From JANPLN01 sp043757265 (lineage in GTDB: Bacteria > Bdellovibrionota > Bdellovibrionia > Bdellovibrionales > JAGQZY01), in NCBI GenBank assembly GCA_043757265.1, contig JAYUQP010000031.1:1-64000 (forward strand): a stretch of DNA of 64,000 nucleotides, written 5' to 3'. This document shows positions 49,341-58,233 of this stretch, one piece after another; within the stretch, counting starts at the first letter, position 1; each line of letters begins with the position of its first letter. A program made the translations under genes and the position numbers. A model generated the notes under the pieces. It was not told the origin of the DNA. It saw only the letters and a list, made by a program, of their open reading frames with translations, and made no database searches.

Positions 49341-50528
49341 TTAGTCTGCAAACACCACGCCTCGATCTAAGCTATTCGAGTTTTGCATTCGTGACGCGAT
49401 ACAAGCTGGATTTAGTTTCCAGATTTTAATTTCGCTAAGCAAAGTGAAAGCTGCTAAAAGCGAATTTCCTTTGGCGCGATTCCCGTAGTTTTCGCACTCT
49501 TGTTGGAGGTGGTCGTAGTAATCTTGAAAGAGTGGTTGGTTATAGGTGTTTGATGCAAAAGTATTTTTCTCGATCACGTTGTCGTTAGAAGCGTGACGGA
49601 ACTTAATAAGATGTCCACTTGCACTTTCAAAACGATTGCCACTAACAACATTGCTGGAAGAAGAGTCATAAAAATATAGATGATGGACTAATAATAGATC
49701 ATGATTCGGATCAACGCTGAATTTAGAACCTATGCAGTTCAATCCCATGGAGGTGTTCCACGGGCGATTTTCGATGTTTTCAAAGGTATTTTTACTTATC
49801 TCGTTCCCGAAAGATCGTCTAAATTTGATTGCTGCAAATCCGGGGCACCAATACGAAGGGTTGTTCCCACCATTACCGATATTTTGGAATTGGTTTTGAA
49901 CAATATGAATACCATGTATGGTTCTCCCATTACGTCCATACAAAGATATGCCATTTTGGTAACCATTGATCACTAAATTTCGTATAACGATCGGCGCGAA
50001 GCCATTTCCCGCAATGCTAAAAAAATCATTTCCACTTCTTTGAGTTGAAGAGTGGTTCATGGTGCTCCCCAAAAAAACAGGGCCGTTGCCATCGTTGTCT
50101 ATGGCTCCTTCGAATATAATTTGCGCTCTTCGATCAACGGTTGTCCAAGCTACGGTTTGATTCGGATAACGTCCCGGAGCGATGAGCACCCGAATTTTCA
50201 GTTTACAGTCGGCATCGGACGGGCTCAGTTTTTGCGAGATCAAATTTTTTATGATGGTTTCTGCGGCCTGAAGAGTGAGAAGTGGTGATTCCAGGGAAAG
50301 CCCGGTGTTTGAGTCATCTCCGTCGGGAGACAAAAACAGCTTTACGGACTCAACAGATGAAAGCTGACACGAGCCTTCAATCACACTCAAATCACTCACC
50401 CCATCCTCAGACTGATGCTTGGCACAATTCTGGAAAATAAATAAAAACAAAAGGAGTACACCAAAAACAAAAAAAACTTTTTTAAGTTGGCTATGAAGGC
50501 TGTTTTTCACCATTCTAACTATCGGCAA
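49341..50528 (-). CDS. Right-handed beta-helix lipoprotein
   Basis: A 395-residue protein whose N-terminus is a lipoprotein signal ('VFFVFGVLLLFLFIFQNC', Cys about residue 36). The body has 'DDSNTGLSLESPLLTLQAAETIIKNL' typical of DUF1565/parallel beta-helix starts, then rungs such as 'IVIRNLVINGYQNGISLYGRNGRTIHGIHIVQNQF' and 'SSSNVVSGNRFESASGHLIKFRHASNDNVIEKNTF'. Such folds occur in surface polysaccharide-binding or lyase proteins; no catalytic residues are assigned. The exact start (50528 or 50513) is unclear because no ribosome site is evident. Confidence 0.78.
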   Translation of the reverse strand: MPIVRMVKNSLHSQLKKVFFVFGVLLLFLFIFQNCAKHQSEDGVSDLSVIEGSCQLSSVESVKLFLSPDGDDSNTGLSLESPLLTLQAAETIIKNLISQKLSPSDADCKLKIRVLIAPGRYPNQTVAWTTVDRRAQIIFEGAIDNDGNGPVFLGSTMNHSSTQRSGNDFFSIAGNGFAPIVIRNLVINGYQNGISLYGRNGRTIHGIHIVQNQFQNIGNGGNNPSYWCPGFAAIKFRRSFGNEISKNTFENIENRPWNTSMGLNCIGSKFSVDPNHDLLLVHHLYFYDSSSSNVVSGNRFESASGHLIKFRHASNDNVIEKNTFASNTYNQPLFQDYYDHLQQECENYGNRAKGNSLLAAFTLLSEIKIWKLNPACIASRMQNSNSLDRGVVFAD

Positions 50529-50606
50529 AACGGACCCAGGCCTTGACCGTTGAGTTTGTTTTATTTTGAGACATTGTCTGCTGCGGCCAAACTCAGATCG
50601 TTTCTG

Positions 50607-51434
50607 TCACTGAGCCCGTGTAGCTGAAGCACGCTGTGGAAGATAAACATCCCACTGGCCATCTAATTGATGGTAATTGGGCTCTGCTCCGTGAATCAGC
50701 TGAAAGCTGCTGTAAGTAGTCTCGATGGTTTGCGAACTGCCAACAACCGGAACGTTTAATGTGTTGGCGAGGTCCTGCGCCAAGGTGCATGTTCCGGCAC
50801 GACACGAAAGTAAACTAATAGGTTCATTGTTGTGGTTCCGCTTTTTAATTTCTTGCGCCATAGCATCCGTCGTTACTATTCGGCTATTCACCACGAATGC
50901 ACTCCCCGAGCCGTGCACAACAACATTAAACCAACCTTGCCGATAAGCAAAAAAAGGATTCTGAAAAATAAGACTCGGCGGAATGGAATGATCTTTTTGT
51001 GCAAGCCAAGAGTCATTTGCACCTCTCACAAAATCCTCACTCAAAATTTCCACGCTTCTCGCGTGCGAAGGATTCCAACCATTAGCGAGAGCCCACGCTT
51101 CGGCATGTTGCAACGCCTGCACTCGGGTTTGTAACTGGTTTCGCAAAATGGGCAATTCGCTATCATTTGTATTTTCTTTTTTTCGATTAAAAAATTCCAG
51201 AATACGGTTGGTATCCAAACGAACAGCGTCGGGAAATCCACTCAAAGCTGCACGTAAAAAACTCCTAGAAACCTGATTAGAATGGAGCACGGGCGGCGGA
51301 GAAATAGGCAAAGCCAGATTCCAAATTTCGTCGTTTGAGACTTCTTTCTTGAATAAGTCCTGACATTGAAGTGCGGCTTGCGTTTCGGGCACCTCACCTA
51401 CAACAAAAATAAGAGATAGACAAAGTTTTATCAT
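50607..51434 (-). CDS. Secreted His/Cys dyad protein, caspase-like (C80-type) fold suspected
   Basis: A 275-residue protein with a signal peptide and no membrane segments. The second half contains 'FNVVVHGSGSAFVVNSRIV' and 'EPISLLSCRAGTCTLAQDLANTLNVPVVGSSQTIE'. A His-Gly after a strand, followed about 50 residues later by L-L-S-C-x-x-G and an A-x-x-L-A-x-x-L-x-x-P-V helix-strand, is the arrangement of clan CD/C80-type domains found in secreted toxins. The first half is helical and unassigned. It follows the serine hydrolase divergently and precedes the beta-helix lipoprotein on the same strand. Peptidase activity is inferred only. Confidence 0.65.
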   Translation of the reverse strand: MIKLCLSLIFVVGEVPETQAALQCQDLFKKEVSNDEIWNLALPISPPPVLHSNQVSRSFLRAALSGFPDAVRLDTNRILEFFNRKKENTNDSELPILRNQLQTRVQALQHAEAWALANGWNPSHARSVEILSEDFVRGANDSWLAQKDHSIPPSLIFQNPFFAYRQGWFNVVVHGSGSAFVVNSRIVTTDAMAQEIKKRNHNNEPISLLSCRAGTCTLAQDLANTLNVPVVGSSQTIETTYSSFQLIHGAEPNYHQLDGQWDVYLPQRASATRAQ

Positions 51435-51469
51435 CGCCGAACCTGGAGCAAAAACTACGCCATAGGTGA

Positions 51470-52648
51470 ATGAAAGGTGGCACGACCCCTGCTAAGTCTA
51501 CGGACTTAACCCGGGACGTTTTTGTGCGTGTTTGCATTATTTTGCTTTTAAACCTATTTGTAGTTATGGCCCACGCATTTTCGGTCACCGAACTTGAGGC
51601 TTTAAGGCGCAAATACGGCGCACCTGGGCTTGCCGCCAGTGTGGTCAAACCTCAATCCATCGACGTTTGGGTGACGGGTCTTCGCAAGATCGGCTCCGAC
51701 GTTAAAATTAGCGACACTGATAAATTTCATTTAGGTTCGAACACCAAAGCCATGACCGCAACCCTACTAGCCCAACTCATCGAGGCCGGCACTCTTAGCT
51801 GGCAAAGCACTTTGCAAGAAATTTTTCCCGAGCTTTCAATGCGCGTTGAGTTTCTAAACGTTTCGGTAGAAATGCTCGCGGCTCACCGTTCGGGAATTAC
51901 AGGTGACATGGGCGCCATCGAGTCAGGCGAATTGTGGAGTTGGATGTGGCAAAATAATAGTACGAAAACAAATTTCCAGCGCTTAGAAATCGCGCGACGC
52001 TTGCTGGTTTTTCCTGCACAGCATACACCCGGCACCACGTTTCTTTACAGCAATTGGAATTACATTATCATCGGAGCCATTCTCGAAAAACTTTCCAATC
52101 AGTCGTGGGAAATTTTAATGCGGAAAAAACTTTTCGAACCACTGGGAATGCCTTCATGTGGATTTGGTGCGGCAGGAAATACCGAAGCCACAACGCCAGA
52201 TCAGCCATGGCCGCACACCTCTTTGAATGGTGTCTTTACGCCTGTGTCCCCGACGAGCGCGTTAGACAACCCAAAAAGCCTGGGCCCCGCGGGAACCGTG
52301 CACTGCTCACTTCAAGATTGGGGCAAGTTTCTCCAGGCCCATCTGAACGGGTTTAATCGCAGAGACACTCCCATCCTTCGAGCCTCAAGCTACCAAAAAC
52401 TGCATACGCCCTATCCCGGACAGGAATACACTCCTGGCGCCTGGCTGAGTTTTGCTTTTAGAAACCGCATGGCTCTGCAACACACTGGCAGCAACACCAT
52501 GAATTTTGCCAATGTTTGGCTTTTGCCTGCGGACAATGTAGGGGTTTTCGTTACAACGAATGCAGCAGGTTCGTCCATTTTTGAATTAACCGATTCGGTG
52601 ATTGGCGAGCTGCTAAAATCGATCTTTACTAATGGGTTTGAGGAGTGA
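51470..52648 (+). CDS. Secreted serine hydrolase, class C beta-lactamase family
   Basis: A 392-residue protein. SxxK appears as 'HLGSNTKAMTATLLAQLIE', YxN as 'TTFLYSNWNYIIIGAILEKL', and a C-terminal HxG as 'ALQHTGSNTMNFANVW', the three motifs of the beta-lactamase/DD-peptidase/esterase superfamily. A hydrophobic stretch ('VCIILLLNLFVVMAHA') is the likely signal, which suggests that the true start is a GTG about 57 bp downstream of the first ATG. It could act as an esterase, DD-peptidase or beta-lactamase in the periplasm. Confidence 0.83.
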   Translation: MKGGTTPAKSTDLTRDVFVRVCIILLLNLFVVMAHAFSVTELEALRRKYGAPGLAASVVKPQSIDVWVTGLRKIGSDVKISDTDKFHLGSNTKAMTATLLAQLIEAGTLSWQSTLQEIFPELSMRVEFLNVSVEMLAAHRSGITGDMGAIESGELWSWMWQNNSTKTNFQRLEIARRLLVFPAQHTPGTTFLYSNWNYIIIGAILEKLSNQSWEILMRKKLFEPLGMPSCGFGAAGNTEATTPDQPWPHTSLNGVFTPVSPTSALDNPKSLGPAGTVHCSLQDWGKFLQAHLNGFNRRDTPILRASSYQKLHTPYPGQEYTPGAWLSFAFRNRMALQHTGSNTMNFANVWLLPADNVGVFVTTNAAGSSIFELTDSVIGELLKSIFTNGFEE

Positions 52649-52656
52649 AGCTATTT

Positions 52657-52671
52657 GTCTCAAACTGAGAC
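52657..52671. promoter_or_regulatory. Perfect GTCTCA-N3-TGAGAC palindrome
   Basis: GTCTCA-AAC-TGAGAC 9 bp past the hydrolase stop and 127 bp upstream of the next gene's ATG. Exact match of the palindrome at 33273-33287. Confidence 0.5.
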
Positions 52672-52797
52672 TGTCGCAAAATGGTCACCGAGGCGTAAAA
52701 AGTTTAGACAGCTCTTTTGCTCAGACCCCTCTATTTTCGTTGAAATCAAGGCATTTAGCCGCTGAGGGTTGGCACTCTGAATGCAATAGCTTGAGGT

Positions 52798-53925
52798 ATG
52801 GGGAATCGTCAAAGTCGCACCTTATTCTATATCAGCTCGGCCATCGCAGTTGTATTACTGTTGGTCTTCTGGAACACACCTACGCTTTTGCAAAAACCAA
52901 GCAGCGGCTCGCCATTCGCTTCTATAGATAACGATGTTGAAGGTTCACCCGAAGTGACTTTATCTTATCTTGCTGGACGCTCACGCTTTGGAGCTCGCCC
53001 TGTGGTTCGTGCGAAAAACAATAAAATTTCGGAAAATACCTATCAGCCTGCCGGCGGTTATGTGAATTCTTACACTCCAGCCACTGAGTACCAGCATCCC
53101 TTAGTGGCTTCGACAAAATTTATTAGTAAGAAAGATCAAAAGAAGAAGAAAAAGAACAGTAAAAAAAGCACGCTGAACGCTAAAAAAGACGAAAGCAAAA
53201 GCAAACGACGCTTTGGATTTGATGAAGATGAAGATACTAGCCTCGACACGCTTTCTTCAAGAGCGACCACACAATTTATTCAGCAAAGGCCACAAACTGA
53301 AGTTTCAACCAAAGATAAAAATCAGGAAGAAGAAGAAAATATTAACAGCGTCACGTATTGGGAAAAGCCTATCTTTGTCGATGAGAATGTGGGAATGGTT
53401 TCGAAATTAATTGAGTCGTTTCAAGGGCGCAAAGTTTCGAATCACGTTTTTTATGATTTGGTTACCGAAATGCGCCAGGACGAGCGTATCGTTGTACGCG
53501 AATTTGGTCTTCTGGCTTTGACATCAACTCCCAGCGTACAAAGCTTTTCTGAGCTATCAGCAATGAAACATACGGACCCTGACGCCGACTTGCGCACAGC
53601 TGCAAGCCGTGAAGTTGCAAACTACTATTTAGAACAAAGATTATCCCATGTAGTAGCAGCCCTTAAAGTAACCACGGCAGATTCTAACCGCGCTACTTAC
53701 GAAGCTCTTGTGGTTTTAAAAGATGCAACGGTAAAATACTCTGGAAACGGAACTTTTGACGAAAATGCTTCCCCCGTTCGAACGGGCTCGCCGTCTATCG
53801 AACCGCGCTTTGAACAAGCCCTCTCAGCCATTGACCAATCGCGCCTTACCGAATCGACGGACGCTCGAATCAAGTCGCAGGCACAACAAACAACAACAGC
53901 CCTCACCGAATTTTTATCGATTTGA
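52798..53925 (+). CDS. Membrane-anchored protein with HEAT-like repeats, unknown function
   Basis: A 375-residue protein with one N-terminal membrane segment ('TLFYISSAIAVVLLLVFW'), then a low-complexity basic stretch (KKDQKKKKKNSKKS) and acidic stretch, then helical repeats resembling HEAT units ('LIESFQGRKVSNHVFYDLVTEMRQDERIVVREFGLLALTS', 'DADLRTAASREVANYYLEQR'). It is probably a periplasm-facing scaffold. The outer-membrane protein gene follows 38 bp downstream. Confidence 0.6.
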   Translation: MGNRQSRTLFYISSAIAVVLLLVFWNTPTLLQKPSSGSPFASIDNDVEGSPEVTLSYLAGRSRFGARPVVRAKNNKISENTYQPAGGYVNSYTPATEYQHPLVASTKFISKKDQKKKKKNSKKSTLNAKKDESKSKRRFGFDEDEDTSLDTLSSRATTQFIQQRPQTEVSTKDKNQEEEENINSVTYWEKPIFVDENVGMVSKLIESFQGRKVSNHVFYDLVTEMRQDERIVVREFGLLALTSTPSVQSFSELSAMKHTDPDADLRTAASREVANYYLEQRLSHVVAALKVTTADSNRATYEALVVLKDATVKYSGNGTFDENASPVRTGSPSIEPRFEQALSAIDQSRLTESTDARIKSQAQQTTTALTEFLSI

Positions 53926-53963
53926 TTTTCTGCAAACTCTAGACAACTTTCCACGACCCGCCT

Positions 53964-54692
53964 ATGATGTTCCACATGGCTTTATGGGCGTTGCACTTCT
54001 TTATATCTTTTTCCAATGCCGAATTTGATTTGGCTGCAGGGCTAAACAAGGCGAACCGTATCGAAGTCCTCGAAGTGCTTGGTTTGGGCTCGAGCAGTAA
54101 AAATTTATCCACGCTACGACCCCTAGGCACTGACAGCGGCTTGGAAGTGGGTATCGCATTTGAGTTTATCGATACAAATCCCATCAAAAATCTAATTGAT
54201 GATGAACAAGCAAAAAGCGTTCTCCATTATCCCAAAATAATTATCGGAAAGGGTATCTACGACCGAATGGATTTGTTTTTCCATTTTATTCCCTACACGG
54301 CCACGTTTGGACTTTCGGAATTTGGCAGCCAAATAAGACTTAATTTTTATCAGAACGATGCAAAGAATTTCTATGCCACCGCCATTTTGCATGCGAACAG
54401 TGCGAACTTTAACAACCAGCTGGTCAGCCGTAACGTCGGAGTGGACGCCATGCTTGGCTATCAGCGAAGTGCATTTTCTATTTTTACCACTCTCGGATGG
54501 GCTGGCGCTTACGGCAAGTTTGTTGGCGGAGCAAATGGAATCACCGACTCGTTAGTAGCTGAATCTGAAGATGCTCAAGCTTTTCACAGTGCAGTCGGAA
54601 TGACTTATGAGTGGCCATTGTGGAATGCAACGATTTCTGTGGATCATTATGTGCAGCCTATTTATTCAGCAAAAATAAGTATGGCCTTTTAA
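53964..54692 (+). CDS. Probable outer-membrane beta-barrel protein
   Basis: A 242-residue protein with a signal peptide ('MALWALHFFISFSNA') and alternating aromatic strands ('MDLFFHFIPYTATFGLSEFGSQIRLNFYQ', 'FYATAILHANSANF', 'FSIFTTLGWAGAYGKF', 'EWPLWNATISVDHY'), ending in Phe ('SAKISMAF'), the usual C-terminal signal for BAM insertion. It may be co-transcribed with the HEAT-like gene upstream. The function is unknown. Confidence 0.65.
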   Translation: MMFHMALWALHFFISFSNAEFDLAAGLNKANRIEVLEVLGLGSSSKNLSTLRPLGTDSGLEVGIAFEFIDTNPIKNLIDDEQAKSVLHYPKIIIGKGIYDRMDLFFHFIPYTATFGLSEFGSQIRLNFYQNDAKNFYATAILHANSANFNNQLVSRNVGVDAMLGYQRSAFSIFTTLGWAGAYGKFVGGANGITDSLVAESEDAQAFHSAVGMTYEWPLWNATISVDHYVQPIYSAKISMAF

Positions 54693-54799
54693 GAAATTAC
54701 CATAGAGTCAGGGATTGTATGGGATCGAATAAATACTATCGACAAAGCAAAAAAAGACATTAATAATATCTTTTGAACCAAACAACACTAAGGAGATAT

Positions 54800-55258
54800 A
54801 TGAAACATCTTGTAATCGGTTTATTTTTTGCTCTATTTTCACTAAGCGCATCTGCAGGCTACAAAGCTGCTGGTTGCGGTCTAGGCGCTCTCGTTTTTAA
54901 AAATAACAATGAGTGGTGGGCTCAAACTTTTGCAGCTACGACAAACGGAACTGGAGTGCAAACTTTCGGAATCACTACAGGTACATCTGAGTGCGATGCC
55001 AACGCGCTTTTTGGACAAATGGAAAAAGCAAAAGTATTCATCGAAGCTAACAAAAACGAAATTTCAAACGACGTTGCTCGTGGACAAGGCGAAACTATCA
55101 ACGCTCTTGCTGGCATCTATAACTGCCAAGCAACTGAGTCGTTTGCTGCTGCTCTTCAAAGCCAGTATGCAGAAATTTTCTCTGAAAATGAGTCTTCTGA
55201 TAAATTAGCTCTTAAAATGCAAGCTGTTGCTCTAAACAGTTGCCAAGCTAACATTTAA
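54800..55258 (+). CDS. DUF3015 family secreted protein
   Basis: About 152 residues from the ATG at 54800 (AAGGAGATAT upstream) with a signal peptide ('GLFFALFSLSASA'). The signature 'GCGLGALVFKNNNEWWAQTFAATTNGTGVQTFGITTGTSEC' is the DUF3015 core, followed by a helical half with a second Cys pair ('IYNCQATE', 'NSCQANI'). Role unknown, probably periplasmic. It often neighbours DUF4105 proteins, as here. Confidence 0.88.
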   Translation: MKHLVIGLFFALFSLSASAGYKAAGCGLGALVFKNNNEWWAQTFAATTNGTGVQTFGITTGTSECDANALFGQMEKAKVFIEANKNEISNDVARGQGETINALAGIYNCQATESFAAALQSQYAEIFSENESSDKLALKMQAVALNSCQANI

Positions 55259-55270
55259 TAAGTTAACCAC

Positions 55271-55302
55271 AGAGGTAGGCCATGGCTTACCTCTTTTTTT
55301 TT
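55271..55302 (+). terminator. Rho-independent terminator overlapping the DUF4105 start codon
   Basis: AGAGGTAGGC / GCTTACCTCT stem (55271-55294, one G-T pair) followed by eight T. The ATG of the next gene (55282) lies in the loop/stem, AGAGG in the left arm would be its ribosome site, and the T-run encodes the Phe-rich start of its signal peptide. Confidence 0.8.
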
Positions 55303-57219
55303 CTTTATTCTGTCTTTAGTTTTTCTCTCGAAACCAAATCCATAACTAAAGCGACTGCCAACAAGCAAACAACTGCCCAGCACATCGATAATTCTGCACT
55401 TATCGCAAACCCAGTTACCAATCAAAAACTAATTGAACTTGCGAAGCATCCACTCTGGCTACGTTTGCTTCATTTCGATCAACCTAAGCGCAGCAAAGTC
55501 ATTAATCCAGAATTTTTTGCGAGTAAAAATATCAAATCTGATTCTGCAGCCGAGCTAGTTGCGTTTTGGTCAGCCTTACAGTTTACACCGGTAAATGATG
55601 ACCACGTGATGTGTCGCTTTCCGGCCCGCACGCTTTTTATTTATCAGCAACTCGCACCGACGCTAAAACCTAACTTTAGTGCTTGTAACGAGCTTTCCGA
55701 ATTCGTCGTAAGGGCTTCAATAAATTCTGTTTCAGTCGTATTTTCTTCATACTATCTTTACAATCCCTCGTCTGCTTTCGGTCATTCATTACTAAAAATC
55801 AATCGTAAAACTAATGACAACGACTTGATGAACTACGGCATTGGCTTTGCTGCCAATGTCGATACGTCCAATCCAATCATGTACGGCATAAAGGGTTTTG
55901 CTGGACTATTCCATGGTGTATTTACTGCAGTCCCTTACTATTACAAAGTCCGCGAGTACAACGATTACGAATCACGGGATCTATGGTCTTACCAACTCAA
56001 TCTGACTGATGAAGAAAAAGAATTACTCATATATCACATCTGGGAGTTAGGGCATCTTTGGGCTCCCTATTTTTATTTTGACGAGAACTGTTCCTATTGG
56101 GTTTTACGTGTGCTCGAAGCCGCTAGCCTTCGTTTGAATCTTAAAAATCATTTACCCTCTACTCATGTTATCCCAATCGATTCCATTCGCGCGCTCTATC
56201 GACAAGAAAATTTTGTAGAAAGTATTCTGTTACGCCCCTCGTTGAGGAAAAAGGTCTCCAAGAGATTTAAACTTTTATCTAATGATGAATTAAGCAAAGT
56301 CAAAAAAGTCGTCCATCGAATGACTGATTCTAGTTTTGATAAGAATGAGCTCGCAGATTTAAAGAACACACTTCAAATCGACGCGGCTCTTGATTATTAC
56401 GATTATAAAAATGCCAAAGTCGCGGCACGAAATGAACAGGAGTTTGAAGCTAAAAAACGTTTATTACTTATTCATCGAAGTCTCGCTCATGGTCCACCCC
56501 ACGAACTTGATTTCGACAACGAAATACCTCCGCACAAATTTCATCCTTCAGCGATGTTTGGTTTGGGTGGAGGAGTTCAGGCCAACGATAAGCCGTACAC
56601 TGTTCTCAGGTTTAGGCCCGCGCTGCACGATTTGATTGATCCTCATCAAGGTTTCGATTTTTCTTCGGAGATCAACTTTTTTGATTCAGAGGCGCGGATT
56701 TATCAAAAGGATAACGACGATTGGTCCTTGCGTTTACACAAGCTCGATCTCATACGTTTTAGCGTTCTGACGCCCATGGATCAAATCGACATGAAACCAG
56801 CATGGAGATTCAACACCGGCTTGCAGCCCTTTGCACAAAAGTCTTCCCGTCGTAGCAGCAGTTTATTTTTTGCAGTTGCACCAGGTCTGTCGGTGTACAC
56901 GCCATTCACGCAACAAAAAAGTATTACGTATTTTTTACTCCACTCCGAAGCAAATCAGCTCTCTTCCCTCAATCACAATTTTGCTCTTCGCACGGGGCCA
57001 GTATTTGGCACACTCACGAGCATCACTGATAATTTCAAAATAACATTCGACCTCAAATATCTGTTTGACTACCAGTTCACGTCGAAGTGGGAAGAACTTT
57101 TCCTGGCACGCGTGCAAGCCCAGTACTATTTCACCAGCGCCGACATGGCCGTGATGGCAGACTTCGAAGCCTGGAACGACTTCGCCGAAGCCAGCCTAAA
57201 TTTTAAATACTATTTTTAA
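55282..57219 (+). CDS. DUF4105 (Lnb N-terminal periplasmic domain) protein
   Basis: A 645-residue secreted protein. 'VVFSSYYLYNPSSAFGHSLLKINR' and 'YKVREYNDYESRDLWSYQLNLTDEEKELLIYHIWELGH' with 'FYFDENCSYWVLRVLEAAS' are the DUF4105 blocks, including a conserved His and Cys arrangement reminiscent of NlpC/P60-like folds. The C-terminal 250 residues look like a barrel or beta-rich domain ('GVQANDKPYTVLRFRPALHDLID', ending 'FAEASLNFKYYF'). It probably sits in the outer membrane. Its start overlaps the preceding terminator, so expression may depend on read-through. Confidence 0.85.
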   Translation: MAYLFFFLYSVFSFSLETKSITKATANKQTTAQHIDNSALIANPVTNQKLIELAKHPLWLRLLHFDQPKRSKVINPEFFASKNIKSDSAAELVAFWSALQFTPVNDDHVMCRFPARTLFIYQQLAPTLKPNFSACNELSEFVVRASINSVSVVFSSYYLYNPSSAFGHSLLKINRKTNDNDLMNYGIGFAANVDTSNPIMYGIKGFAGLFHGVFTAVPYYYKVREYNDYESRDLWSYQLNLTDEEKELLIYHIWELGHLWAPYFYFDENCSYWVLRVLEAASLRLNLKNHLPSTHVIPIDSIRALYRQENFVESILLRPSLRKKVSKRFKLLSNDELSKVKKVVHRMTDSSFDKNELADLKNTLQIDAALDYYDYKNAKVAARNEQEFEAKKRLLLIHRSLAHGPPHELDFDNEIPPHKFHPSAMFGLGGGVQANDKPYTVLRFRPALHDLIDPHQGFDFSSEINFFDSEARIYQKDNDDWSLRLHKLDLIRFSVLTPMDQIDMKPAWRFNTGLQPFAQKSSRRSSSLFFAVAPGLSVYTPFTQQKSITYFLLHSEANQLSSLNHNFALRTGPVFGTLTSITDNFKITFDLKYLFDYQFTSKWEELFLARVQAQYYFTSADMAVMADFEAWNDFAEASLNFKYYF

Positions 57220-57298
57220 CCCTACCCTGTTGTCAGCGAGTATAACTTTGTTGCGATAGCTCTTCGCCGGGACTGTACCGTGCATTTGCAATTCTAAA

Positions 57299-57748
57299 TC
57301 ATTGTCGTGCAGGCGGAGGTGCACTTTCCGATTCAGCAGGTAGGGTTGCTGGTAACTGGGATTGTAAAGCAGCTAGAATTTCACCTGCGAGAGTTTTGTC
57401 CTGCTCACTGAATGGAGGCTTAATTGGTCTCCCGGTAACGTACTGCCAAAATGTTAATCGTAGATTTAATGAGGTATTACCTGGGGCATCGAAGAGCTGT
57501 GACAAAATAGCCCCGCGCTCCTGGCCTCTAAGTAGTGAATATTTCAAGTCACGAAGCTGTGTGCGACATTGTAATGGATTTTTTGAAATCTCATTGCACG
57601 CAGCTGCGGTTTTTTGATAGATCGTAGAATCAGACTTACATTCCTGAGCCGGATGGCGCTGCTGATCAGTAGTATTTTTTGTAGTATTCTTCGGAACGGT
57701 TGAGCATCCTAAAACTGAAAACAACAAGATCACGCATACTTTTACCAT
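57299..57748 (-). CDS. Small lipoprotein of unknown function
   Basis: About 149 residues from the ATG at 57748, preceded by AAGGAG. Lipobox 'FSVLGC' (Cys about residue 15) gives a lipid-anchored protein; the mature part has four further cysteines in 'QECKSDS', 'AACNEIS' and 'LQCRTQL' and a Pro-rich tail. Two GTG codons directly upstream are less likely starts. It converges on the DUF4105 gene. Family not recognised. Confidence 0.65.
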   Translation of the reverse strand: MVKVCVILLFSVLGCSTVPKNTTKNTTDQQRHPAQECKSDSTIYQKTAAACNEISKNPLQCRTQLRDLKYSLLRGQERGAILSQLFDAPGNTSLNLRLTFWQYVTGRPIKPPFSEQDKTLAGEILAALQSQLPATLPAESESAPPPARQ

Positions 57749-57857
57749 CACCACTCCTTCTTTTTCGTATTCAAAAAATCGCCGCTAGTTTCCAAACCAT
57801 CAACCGGACACTAAACTAGTCAACAACTAATGTTTACACATCGTTTAGCTGAATTAA

Positions 57858-58094
57858 AGCATTAAATACCAAGTTGAAGACCACACAAAGTTGGGATTGA
57901 AACCATCAGGAGAGGTTGGTTCCATCTTTGTTGGCGGGAATTGCACTAACGGAATATGCAGTTGGAAATATCTTGTTTCATCCGATTACTACAAATCTAA
58001 ATTATTTAAGAGCATTGTACTATCGATCACTGCAACTCAAGGAGTTAGCTCTCCGGCACTAAATAAAGTCCTTACACCTTTAGATATAGAATAA
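57858..58094 (+). pseudogene. Possible 3' gene fragment
   Basis: An open frame after a TAA at 57855 gives 'SIKYQVEDHTKLGLKPSGEVG...GGNCTNGICSWKYLVSS' to a stop at 58092. It has no ATG or ribosome site; the first candidate start is TTG at 57891. Amino-acid composition looks coding-like (paired Cys, Tyr/Ser-rich), so it may be the tail of a lost secreted gene, but it could be chance. Confidence 0.3.
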
Positions 58095-58112
58095 AGCGCC
58101 AGCAGCGAACGA

Positions 58113-58135
58113 ACTTCGCTGCACTCAGGAAAACG
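58113..58135. repeat. Family B motif (degenerate)
   Basis: ACTTCGCTGCACTCAGGAAAACG, the right half of the AGATCCTTCGC...CAGGATGACG motif. A short GCTTTACC-AAAA-GGTAAGC hairpin follows at about 58180. Confidence 0.6.
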
Positions 58136-58233
58136 TTGGGCAGCCCATGCGGAATGGCCGCGTTGCTCCCCGCCCAACTGCTTTACCAAAAGGTAAGCCT
58201 TAAATCAGTCGCGAATTTCTTATACATCGTTGC

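Noticed and set aside
50563..50578. Fifth GTCTCA-type palindrome upstream of the beta-helix lipoprotein
   Set aside because: Only one half-site (TTTTGAGACA) matches; the neighbouring AGACATTGTCT palindrome is a different sequence.
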